Source of the DNA: an uncultured Bacteroidota bacterium
GTDB lineage: Bacteria > Bacteroidota > Bacteroidia > Bacteroidales > P3
Assembly: GCA_900545215.1 (NCBI GenBank)
Contig: UQXW01000011.1
Coordinates: forward strand, 1-42,740
DNA: 42,740 nt
Direction: 5' to 3'
The notes beneath the pieces were generated by a model that did no database searches, was not told the DNA's origin, and saw only the letters and a list, made by a program, of their open reading frames with translations. Positions 31,842 through 38,956 of the stretch are shown piece by piece. How positions within the stretch are numbered: the stretch's first letter is position 1; the number at the start of each line of letters is the position of its first letter. The position numbers and the translations under genes are program-made.

Positions 31842-32666
31842 TTATTTCTTACGTCTTTCAACTATATACTTACTTGATTGTTTCTTAGGGGCTCTTGTCT
31901 TATAACCCTTTGCAGGAATACCCTTTCTTGAACGAGGGTGTCCTCCGGATTGACGACCTTCACCACCTCCCATAGGGTGATCAACCGGGTTCATTACAAC
32001 ACCTCTTGTACGAGGTCTTCTTCCCAACCATCTTGATCTACCTGCTTTTCCTGAAACTTCAAGACTATGCTCCACATTAGAAACAATTCCGATTGTTGCT
32101 CTACACGTTTGCAAAATCATTCTTGTTTCACCCGAAGGCATCTTTACAATAGCATACTTTCCGTCTCTTGACATAAGTTGTGCATAGGAACCTGCACTTC
32201 TAACCAACTTAGCACCCTGACCAGGATTCAATTCTATATTATGAATCATAGTACCAAAAGGAATTTCACTAAGCAACAAAGCATTACCGATTTCAGGGGC
32301 AACTCCTATACCTGACATTACTGTCTGACCGACTTTCAAACCATGAGGGGCAACTATGTATCTTTTTTCTCCATCTGCGTAACAAACCAATGCTATACGA
32401 GCCGTTCTATTCGGGTCATATTCTATTGTTTTTACGACAGCCGGAATACCATCCTTATTTCTGCGGAAATCTATGAAACGATACAATTTCTTATGACCAC
32501 CACCTATATACCTCATGGTCATTTTTCCTTGATTATTTCTACCTCCGCTTTTTCTAACACCATAAACCAAAGACTTCTCAGGTTTGTTGGTTGTTATCTC
32601 ATCAAAAGCACTTATTACTTTGAAACGTTGTCCCGGTGTAGTCGGTTTCAATTTCTTTAAAGCCAT
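31842..32666 (-). CDS. rplB: 50S ribosomal protein L2
   Basis: 274 residues; a primary 23S rRNA-binding protein needed for subunit joining and peptidyl transfer. GRNNQGKMTMRYIGGGHKKL and the C-terminal RGVVMNPVDHPMGGGEGRQS, with the conserved His of L2, are clear. Gap to rplW 7 nt. Confidence 0.98.
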   Translation of the reverse strand: MALKKLKPTTPGQRFKVISAFDEITTNKPEKSLVYGVRKSGGRNNQGKMTMRYIGGGHKKLYRFIDFRRNKDGIPAVVKTIEYDPNRTARIALVCYADGEKRYIVAPHGLKVGQTVMSGIGVAPEIGNALLLSEIPFGTMIHNIELNPGQGAKLVRSAGSYAQLMSRDGKYAIVKMPSGETRMILQTCRATIGIVSNVEHSLEVSGKAGRSRWLGRRPRTRGVVMNPVDHPMGGGEGRQSGGHPRSRKGIPAKGYKTRAPKKQSSKYIVERRKK

Positions 32667-32673
32667 TTCTCTA

Positions 32674-32967
32674 TTAAATTTCGCTGAAAAAATCTATTCT
32701 ATCACCTTCGGCTAACATCACGATAGCCTTCTTATATGCAGCCGTTCTTCCTTGTATAAAACCTTTCTTGGTATATCTGGATTTTCTTTTGCCACTATAA
32801 TTCATAGTGTTCACTCTTTCAACCCTAACACCATACAAACTCTCAACAGCTTTCTTTATTTCTATCTTATTTGCCCTCTTATCAACAATGAACCCACAAC
32901 GATTAGGAAACTTCTCTCCCATCTTTGTGAACTTCTCCGTAACAATAGGTCTTACAATGATATCCAT
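32674..32967 (-). CDS. rplW: 50S ribosomal protein L23
   Basis: 97 residues; at the tunnel exit, docking site for trigger factor and the signal recognition particle. It begins MDIIVRPIVTEKFTKMGEKF, the L23 pattern, with ANKIEIKKAVESLYGVRVER and the loop GKRKSRYTKKGFIQGRTAAY. Gap to rplD 29 nt. Confidence 0.97.
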   Translation of the reverse strand: MDIIVRPIVTEKFTKMGEKFPNRCGFIVDKRANKIEIKKAVESLYGVRVERVNTMNYSGKRKSRYTKKGFIQGRTAAYKKAIVMLAEGDRIDFFSEI

Positions 32968-32996
32968 TTTTCTTTACTCCTAAATACGATTAATAA

Positions 32997-33632
32997 CTAC
33001 AAATTGGAACAAATTCTGTCCAACTCCTTAACGGCAGTCTCGGAAATCACCAACTTATTGGCATTCAACAACTCATAAGTATTAACCGATGCTGCATTCA
33101 TAACCTTGACATTCTTCAAGTTTCTAGCCGACAAAGTTACGAAATTTCTCTCATCCGAATCGATTACAAACAAAGATTTTTTGTCCTGCAACTTCAATGA
33201 GTTCAAAACTTTGAGCATGTTTTTCGTTTTAGGCATATCAAACTTGAAATCCTCAACAACCAAGATATTGTCTTCTTTTGACTTGTAAGACAAAGCAGAA
33301 AGCCTTGCCAAACGTTTAACTTTTTTGTTCAATTTGAAACGATAATCTCTTGGTCTTGGTCCGAAAGCACGACCTCCACCCTTTATTGTAGGGCTATTTG
33401 TATCGCCGGCTCTGGCACCACCTGTTCCCTTTTGTCTTTTCAACTTTCTTGTAGATCCGGAAACCTCAGAACGCTCCTTCGACTTGTGTGTACCTTGTCT
33501 TTGATCAGCCAAATATTGTTTTACCGCCAACCAAAGCACATGGTCATTAGGCTCGGTTCCAAACAATTCATCACTAACGATAACAGTTCTACCGGTATCG
33601 TTACCCTCTATGTTATAAACTCTTAACTCCAT
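32997..33632 (-). CDS. rplD: 50S ribosomal protein L4
   Basis: 211 residues; its extended loop lines the exit tunnel, and in E. coli L4 represses the S10 operon. The loop is seen as KLKRQKGTGGARAGDTNSPT; the C-terminal half has LVVEDFKFDMPKTKNMLKVL-like sequence and VMNAASVNTYELLNANKLVI. Its ATG lies 10 nt inside the end of rplC, so the genes overlap. Confidence 0.97.
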   Translation of the reverse strand: MELRVYNIEGNDTGRTVIVSDELFGTEPNDHVLWLAVKQYLADQRQGTHKSKERSEVSGSTRKLKRQKGTGGARAGDTNSPTIKGGGRAFGPRPRDYRFKLNKKVKRLARLSALSYKSKEDNILVVEDFKFDMPKTKNMLKVLNSLKLQDKKSLFVIDSDERNFVTLSARNLKNVKVMNAASVNTYELLNANKLVISETAVKELDRICSNL

Positions 33633-34252
33633 CTCTCAAGCTTTAAAATAGAACCCTTCGGACCTGGAACAGATCCCTTCACTAATACTAAATTCTTTTC
33701 GGCAAGAATCTTCAAGATTTGCAAGTTCTGCACTTTCACTCTACGACCACCGGTTCTACCGGCCATTCTCAAACCCTTAAACACTCTCGAAGGATAAGAA
33801 GATGCTCCAACAGAACCCGGAGCTCTCAATCTATCGTGCTGACCGTGAGTCTTATCACCAACGCCACCGAATCCATGACGTTTCACGACTCCTTGAAAGC
33901 CCTTTCCTTTGGAGATGCCGACTACGTCAACAAATTCTCCTTCCGAAAAAACATCGCAAGTCAAAACCTCTCCGAAAGACTTCTTTGAGCCTTCTTCAAA
34001 ACGAGAAAACTCAGCCAAATATCTCTTAGGGGTTGTATTCGCCTTAGCAAAGTGTCCTTTCATCGGCTTGGTGCAATTCTTTTCCTTCATTTCTTCAAAC
34101 GCCAATTGAATAGCACTGTATCCATCTTTTTCAGGCGTTTTTACTTGTGTTACCACACAAGGACCAGCCTCTATAACCGTGCACGGCATTTGTTTGCCGG
34201 AGGCATCATAAATGCTAGTCATTCCAATTTTCTTTCCTATTAATCCTGACAT
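33623..34252 (-). CDS. rplC: 50S ribosomal protein L3
   Basis: 209 residues; an assembly initiator reaching to the peptidyl-transferase centre. GLIGKKIGMTSIYDASGKQM and the long loop RHGFGGVGDKTHGQHDRLRA with PGSVGASSYPSRVFKGLRMA are diagnostic. The 72-nt gap to rpsJ is one of the longest in the cluster and can form a small ATCAGC/GCTGAT hairpin; no promoter box is seen. Confidence 0.97.
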   Translation of the reverse strand: MSGLIGKKIGMTSIYDASGKQMPCTVIEAGPCVVTQVKTPEKDGYSAIQLAFEEMKEKNCTKPMKGHFAKANTTPKRYLAEFSRFEEGSKKSFGEVLTCDVFSEGEFVDVVGISKGKGFQGVVKRHGFGGVGDKTHGQHDRLRAPGSVGASSYPSRVFKGLRMAGRTGGRRVKVQNLQILKILAEKNLVLVKGSVPGPKGSILKLERWS

Positions 34253-34324
34253 TTATAATTTGTTTTTGCATTTTCATCAGCATATCTCTCGACATTGGCT
34301 GATATAATAAATTCATCTCTTACC

Positions 34325-34633
34325 TTACGGGAGTTTTATTTCCACATCAACACCGCTCGGCAATTCCAACTTAACCAATGCATCAATTGTCTTTGCAGAA
34401 GTGCTGTCTATATCCAACAATCTCTTGTAAGAGCTTAATTCGAACTGCTCACGCGATTTCTTATTCACGAAAGTAGAACGGTTAACCGTAAATATCTTCT
34501 TATTGGTTGGCAAAGGTATCGGACCTTTGACATGTGCCCCAGTCAATTTTACGGTCTTTACAATCTTTTCAGCCGACTTATCGACCAAATTATGATCGTA
34601 CGATTTCAATTTAATCCTAATTCTTTGACTCAC
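34325..34633 (-). CDS. rpsJ: 30S ribosomal protein S10
   Basis: 102 residues; in the 30S head, and in many bacteria also the NusE factor of transcription antitermination. MSQRIRIKLKSYDHNLVDKS and GPIPLPTNKKIFTVNRSTFV are diagnostic. It follows fusA after 20 nt; tuf, often found here in other bacteria, is absent. Confidence 0.98.
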   Translation of the reverse strand: MSQRIRIKLKSYDHNLVDKSAEKIVKTVKLTGAHVKGPIPLPTNKKIFTVNRSTFVNKKSREQFELSSYKRLLDIDSTSAKTIDALVKLELPSGVDVEIKLP

Positions 34634-34653
34634 GATACTATAAATTATTAATT

Positions 34654-36741
34654 TTACTCAGTCTTACTTTTCAAAACACTTTCGGTAACATCCTTCGGAG
34701 CTTCAGCATAATGCGAGAACTCCATAGTGGAATTAGCTCTTCCTGATGTAATAGTTCTCAAAGATGTAACATAACCGAACATCTGTGCCAAAGGAACTTT
34801 CGCCTTAACAGCTTGAATACCTATTTTTGCAGTTATACTTTCCAATATAGCTCTTCTTCTATTCAAGTCGCCTGTAACATCTCCCAAATAAGCGTCCGGA
34901 GTATTCACCTCCACAGACATGATAGGCTCCAATAAAACAGGTTTTGCTTTCTTTGCAGCTTCCTTGAATGCCATCTTAGCACACAACTCAAACGAAAGAG
35001 CATCCGAATCGACAGGGTGGAACGAACCATCTGTTAAAACGACCTTCATACTCTCAACCGGAAAACCTGCCAAAACTCCATTTTGCATTGCAGCCTTAAA
35101 TCCTTTTTCAACAGCAGGAATAAACTCTTTAGGAACGTTTCCTCCTTTAACTTCATTGATGAACTGCAAGCCTTTCACGCCTTCATCTGCTGGTGAAAGA
35201 GTAAACAATATATCGGCGAATTTACCTCTACCTCCGGATTGTTTCTTGAATACTTCTCTATGTTGGCAAGAACTTGTAATAGCTTCCTTATAAGCAACCT
35301 GAGGAGCGCCTTGATTACACTCTACATTGAATTCACGACGAATACGATCCATTATGATATCCAAGTGCAACTCACCCATACCCTTCATTATGGTCTGTCC
35401 TGATGCTTCGTCAGATTGGATTATCAAAGTAGGATCCTCCTCCGATAGTTTCACCAAAGCATTGTTGAACTTATCTATATCGGCTTGTTTAGCAGGCTCG
35501 ACAGCTATCGAGATAACAGGCTCAGGGAATGTCATAGACTCCAATACTATCGGATTATTTTCATCACAAAGAGTATTTCCTGTCTTTATATCCTTAAAAC
35601 CAACAGCAGCTCCGATATCTCCAGCTTCTATCTTTTCCAAAGGATTTTGTTTATTTGCATGCATTTGCATTACACGAGAAATACGTTCTTTCTTTCCCGT
35701 TGCAACATTATATACATAAGAACCTGCTTCAAGTGTTCCGGAATAAACGCGGAAGAAACAAATTCTACCTACATAAGGGTCTGTAGCAATCTTGAATGCC
35801 AAAGCAGCCAAAGGGGCTTTCGGGTCGACCTTTCTTGTTATGGTTTCACCTGTAACAGGATCTGTACCCTCGACCTCAGGTATATCAACAGGAGACGGCA
35901 AAAATTCGCAAATCGCATTTATCAAGTTTTGAACGCCCTTATTTTTGAATGATGAACCACACAAAACAGGGGTAATTCTCATTTCACAAGTTGCTTTACG
36001 GATTTGATAAATCATTTCCTCCTCTGTTATGGAATTTTCATCTTCCATATACCTCATCAACAATTCATCATCCTCCTCTGCGACACCCTCTATCAATTTT
36101 TTTCTGTACTCGGCAGCAATCTCTTTCAAATCCTCAGGCATAGGAACCTCATAGCTTTTGGTTCCGTTCGACTCTTCATCATACATCAAAGCCTTATTGG
36201 AAATCAAATCGATAACACCCTTGAACATATCCTCTTGACCGATAGGCAATGTCAATGGCACCGGATTTGTTCCAAGCCTTTCTTTCATCTGTTTAATCAC
36301 ATTGAAGAAATCGGCACCGGCACGATCCATTTTATTCACGAAACCTATACGAGGTACTTTATATTTATCTGCTTGTCTCCATACCGTTTCAGATTGAGGT
36401 TCGACTCCACCTACTGCACAAAACAAAGCTACAGCACCGTCCAAAACTCTCAAAGAACGCTCGACTTCAACAGTAAAGTCAACGTGACCCGGAGTATCGA
36501 TAATGTTTATCTTATATTGTTTGTCATTATACTTCCAGAAAACCGTAGTCGCTGCTGATGTAATTGTTATACCTCTCTCTTGCTCTTGCGCCATCCAGTC
36601 CATCGTGGCAGCACCATCATGAGTTTCTCCTATTTTATGGTTCTTTCCTGTATAATACAGAATACGCTCGGTAGTTGTCGTCTTACCGGCGTCTATGTGA
36701 GCCATAATACCTATGTTTCTTGTAAAATGTAGATCTGACAT
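34654..36741 (-). CDS. fusA: Elongation factor G
   Basis: 695 residues, full length. EF-G uses GTP to move tRNAs and mRNA through the ribosome and, with RRF, recycles it. The G domain shows AHIDAGKTT (residues 14-22), DTPGHVDF near 80 and NKMDRAGAD near 135. Domains II-V follow, with the RGITI effector region early and GRGKFADILFTLSP in domain IV. The gene lies 6 nt after rpsG and 20 nt before rpsJ, so the str and S10 clusters are joined. Confidence 0.98.
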   Translation of the reverse strand: MSDLHFTRNIGIMAHIDAGKTTTTERILYYTGKNHKIGETHDGAATMDWMAQEQERGITITSAATTVFWKYNDKQYKINIIDTPGHVDFTVEVERSLRVLDGAVALFCAVGGVEPQSETVWRQADKYKVPRIGFVNKMDRAGADFFNVIKQMKERLGTNPVPLTLPIGQEDMFKGVIDLISNKALMYDEESNGTKSYEVPMPEDLKEIAAEYRKKLIEGVAEEDDELLMRYMEDENSITEEEMIYQIRKATCEMRITPVLCGSSFKNKGVQNLINAICEFLPSPVDIPEVEGTDPVTGETITRKVDPKAPLAALAFKIATDPYVGRICFFRVYSGTLEAGSYVYNVATGKKERISRVMQMHANKQNPLEKIEAGDIGAAVGFKDIKTGNTLCDENNPIVLESMTFPEPVISIAVEPAKQADIDKFNNALVKLSEEDPTLIIQSDEASGQTIMKGMGELHLDIIMDRIRREFNVECNQGAPQVAYKEAITSSCQHREVFKKQSGGRGKFADILFTLSPADEGVKGLQFINEVKGGNVPKEFIPAVEKGFKAAMQNGVLAGFPVESMKVVLTDGSFHPVDSDALSFELCAKMAFKEAAKKAKPVLLEPIMSVEVNTPDAYLGDVTGDLNRRRAILESITAKIGIQAVKAKVPLAQMFGYVTSLRTITSGRANSTMEFSHYAEAPKDVTESVLKSKTE

Positions 36742-36747
36742 CTTCTA

Positions 36748-37215
36748 TTAGAATCTAAAATGCGAGAAAGCCTTGTTTGCTTCTGCCATTCTGTGAATAT
36801 CTTCTTTTTTCTTGAACGCTGCTCCTTCTTCTTTGTATGCTGCCAAAATCTCAGAAGCCAAACGTATAGCCATTGTTTTTTCATTACGCTTACGGGCAAA
36901 TCCTATAAGGTTCTTCATTCCCATGGATTGCTTTCTTTCAGGACGTATTTCAGATGGAATTTGGAATGTAGCACCACCTATTCTGCGGCTTCTAACCTCA
37001 ACAGCAGGCGTAACATTGGCCAAAGCTTTTTTCCAAACATCCAATCCATTCTCATTGGAACGTTCCGTAACTATATCTATAGCGTCATAGAAAATGCTAT
37101 AAGCGATCGTCTTCTTTCCTTCAAGCATGATATTGTTGACGAATTTAGTCACCAAAACATCATTGAACTTAGGATCCGGAAGTATAATTCTCTTCCTTGG
37201 TCTTGCTTTTCTCAT
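36748..37215 (-). CDS. rpsG: 30S ribosomal protein S7
   Basis: 155 residues; nucleates the 30S head and lines the E site. It begins MRKARPRKRIILPDPKFNDV and contains VRSRRIGGATFQIPSEIRPE and ASEILAAYKEEGAAFKKKED, the family signature. Gaps: 25 nt after rpsL, 6 nt before fusA. Confidence 0.98.
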   Translation of the reverse strand: MRKARPRKRIILPDPKFNDVLVTKFVNNIMLEGKKTIAYSIFYDAIDIVTERSNENGLDVWKKALANVTPAVEVRSRRIGGATFQIPSEIRPERKQSMGMKNLIGFARKRNEKTMAIRLASEILAAYKEEGAAFKKKEDIHRMAEANKAFSHFRF

Positions 37216-37240
37216 TACTTCAATCTTTTACCAATTAAAA

Positions 37241-37627
37241 CTACTTCTTTGCTCCCTCTTTCGGTTTCTTTGCACCATATTTGGAACGCCTTTGTTTTCT
37301 TCCATCAACTCCTGCAGTATCCAATGCACCACGTATAATGTGATATCTTACACCCGGCAAGTCCTTAACACGACCTCCTCTAATCATTACTATAGAGTGT
37401 TCTTGCAAATTATGACCTTCTCCCGGTATGTAAGCATTAACTTCCTTACCATTTGTCAATTTAACCCTCGCAACCTTTCTCATTGCAGAATTCGGTTTCT
37501 TCGGAGTAGTAGTATACACCCTTGTACATACACCTCTACGTTGAGGGCAGGCATCCAAAGCAGGAGACTTACTCTTGTACTCCAATTTCGTACGTCCTTT
37601 ACGAACTAACTGTTGAATTGTTGGCAT
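37241..37627 (-). CDS. rpsL: 30S ribosomal protein S12
   Basis: 128 residues; at the decoding centre. TTPKKPNSAMRKVARVKLTN contains the Lys equivalent to E. coli Lys43, and GRVKDLPGVRYH contains the equivalent of Lys88; both are the streptomycin-sensitive residues, so no classical resistance change is present. It is the first gene of the minus-strand superoperon, preceded by a leader of about 270 nt. Confidence 0.98.
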   Translation of the reverse strand: MPTIQQLVRKGRTKLEYKSKSPALDACPQRRGVCTRVYTTTPKKPNSAMRKVARVKLTNGKEVNAYIPGEGHNLQEHSIVMIRGGRVKDLPGVRYHIIRGALDTAGVDGRKQRRSKYGAKKPKEGAKK

Positions 37628-37900
37628 ATCAAATTTATCTTCTATTTAATCATTTTACTCTCCTTACAAACATCGATGAAATCGGGCTGCAAAGAAGAAC
37701 TACAAACACCTAATAAACTACCAATACTAGCATAAAGCAACCGCATATAGCCTATTTCGGTCAAATTACTCGGAAAAGACGCCTTCAAAGCCACAGCCAA
37801 ATGACTTAGAAAGTAAGATTTCAAAGGCACGCAACCCTTATAAAACAAAGAACCGGAACAATTCCGGCCATTTCGATGCCTATACAGAAACGCCTAATTT
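37628..37900 (-). promoter_or_regulatory. Long 5' leader of the str-S10-spc-alpha superoperon
   Basis: About 270 nt separate the promoter box at 37908-37915 from the rpsL ATG. A CCGGAA/TTCCGG hairpin with a 3-nt loop (37853-37867) is followed, in the direction of transcription, by TTCTTTGTTTTAT, an attenuator-like arrangement. An open frame of 68 codons (37642-37848) ends 15 nt before rpsL but has no recognisable product. The rest shows nothing I can name. Confidence 0.4.
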
Positions 37901-37907
37901 CCGGTTG

Positions 37908-37915
37908 CAAAGGTA
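37908..37915 (-). promoter_or_regulatory. -7 promoter box of the ribosomal superoperon
   Basis: The minus strand reads TACCTTTG, exact consensus. No perfect -33 TTTG is seen at 20 nt. It is the only such box found upstream of rpsL. Confidence 0.65.
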
Positions 37916-38030
37916 CAACTTTTTTCTGTAATAACAAGAGAACCAAAGAAAAAATCGCCATCTATCAAACTTTTTCCACTTCTTATCGTTGATAACAATA
38001 GAAAACAACAATCAAAAAAATATAGAAGTC

Positions 38031-38195
38031 ATGAAAAACGAAACGTATGAATGCACAGCTTGCGGTTACATATACAACCCTGCTGTCGGAGACCCTGAAA
38101 ACGGAATTGCGCCCGGTACAAAGTTTGAAGATTTGCCGGACGATTGGACATGTCCGTTATGCGGTGTGGGCAAAGAAGAGTTTCAAAAACTCTGA
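38031..38195 (+). CDS. Rubredoxin
   Basis: 54 residues. A one-electron carrier with a single Fe(Cys)4 centre, formed by Cys8, Cys11, Cys41 and Cys44 (CTAC and CPLC loops). YIYNPAVGDP and PDDWTCPLCG are the family signature. In anaerobes it often serves oxygen and peroxide reduction systems. The frame opens at 37989, but the ATG at 38031 gives the exact family N-terminus. It ends just before a strong shared terminator. Confidence 0.96.
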   Translation: MKNETYECTACGYIYNPAVGDPENGIAPGTKFEDLPDDWTCPLCGVGKEEFQKL

Positions 38196-38202
38196 AACAA
38201 AG

Positions 38203-38230
38203 GAACGAGGGAAGTCAAAATCCCTCGTTC
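38203..38230. terminator. Bidirectional terminator between rubredoxin and the DUF151 gene
   Basis: A perfect 10-bp stem (GAACGAGGGA 38203-38212 with 38221-38230) and an 8-nt loop. The right arm and loop overlap the last codons and the stop codon of the minus-strand DUF151 gene. Confidence 0.85.
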
Positions 38231-38790
38231 TTCATTTCATTTATTCTATCTCTCAGTAACACTGCCAATTCATAATCTTCTTTTTCAACAGCATCATTCA
38301 GCAATTCTTCCAACATGGCTAAATCCAAAGAAGGAATCCGTCCCATCATTTTCTCTGCACATATTTCTGTTTGTAAACTTGGCAAAGCAGGAAACTCGAA
38401 ACCGACATCATTCATCAATTCTTCTGTTGCATAAATAGGGCATCTTGCCCTCAAAGCCATATTGATTGCATCGGAGGGGCGTATAGCAAATACTTTGCTT
38501 TCGGTTCGGGAAGAACAAACCATCTCAGCACCATAAACCCCATCTTCAAATGAAGTTATCACAACAAATTCCAATCCCACATCAAAATAATAAGCCACAT
38601 CAGCAAAAACATCATACACAAGAGGTCTTGGCAACTTCTCACCATCTAATATCGGAGCCATCATTTTCGCCTCGTATTCTCCAATCGATATACAGATGGC
38701 AAAATTACTTCTGTCATTCAATAATATGACATCAAAAAGACCCTCACACTTGGAAGGGTGTAGCGAATAAACTCTGAGTGGTAACTTCAT
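38215..38790 (-). CDS. Bifunctional nuclease family (DUF151) protein with C-terminal UVR motif
   Basis: 191 residues. Residues about 5-130 match the DUF151/BFN domain: CISIGEYEAKMMAPILDGEK, then RPLVYDVFADVAYYFDVGLE and the acidic IRPSDAINMALRARCPIYAT. The last 40 residues form a UVR helical hairpin (LEELLNDAVEKEDYELAVLL, then RDRINEMK), as in UvrB/UvrC and McsA proteins. Members of the DUF151 family have been described as nucleases acting on RNA and DNA; the substrate here is unknown. Single gene, convergent with rubredoxin; the stop codon lies in the shared terminator. Confidence 0.88.
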   Translation of the reverse strand: MKLPLRVYSLHPSKCEGLFDVILLNDRSNFAICISIGEYEAKMMAPILDGEKLPRPLVYDVFADVAYYFDVGLEFVVITSFEDGVYGAEMVCSSRTESKVFAIRPSDAINMALRARCPIYATEELMNDVGFEFPALPSLQTEICAEKMMGRIPSLDLAMLEELLNDAVEKEDYELAVLLRDRINEMKNEGF

Positions 38791-38878
38791 AACGATTTCA
38801 CGTTTAGGTTCTCATTCTTTGTTGAACGAAAAAAAGGCTTCAAATGTTTAAGCTCAGCTACATATTTTTGCATTAACC

Positions 38879-38908
38879 TTGACAAGTTGGAATTTCTTTG
38901 TAACTTTG
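38879..38908 (+). promoter_or_regulatory. Promoter of hppA-hydE
   Basis: TAACTTTG at 38901-38908 fits TAnnTTTG. TTG at 38879-38881, 19 nt upstream, serves as a weak -33 element. The ATG follows 48 nt after the box. Confidence 0.65.
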
Positions 38909-38956
38909 CCACTTGAATCAAGGTAGAAATCTCAAATAACAATATTCATACATATT

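Noticed and set aside
37642..37848. 68-codon open frame in the leader of the ribosomal block
   Set aside because: No recognisable product and ordinary composition for a random frame. Described as part of the leader.
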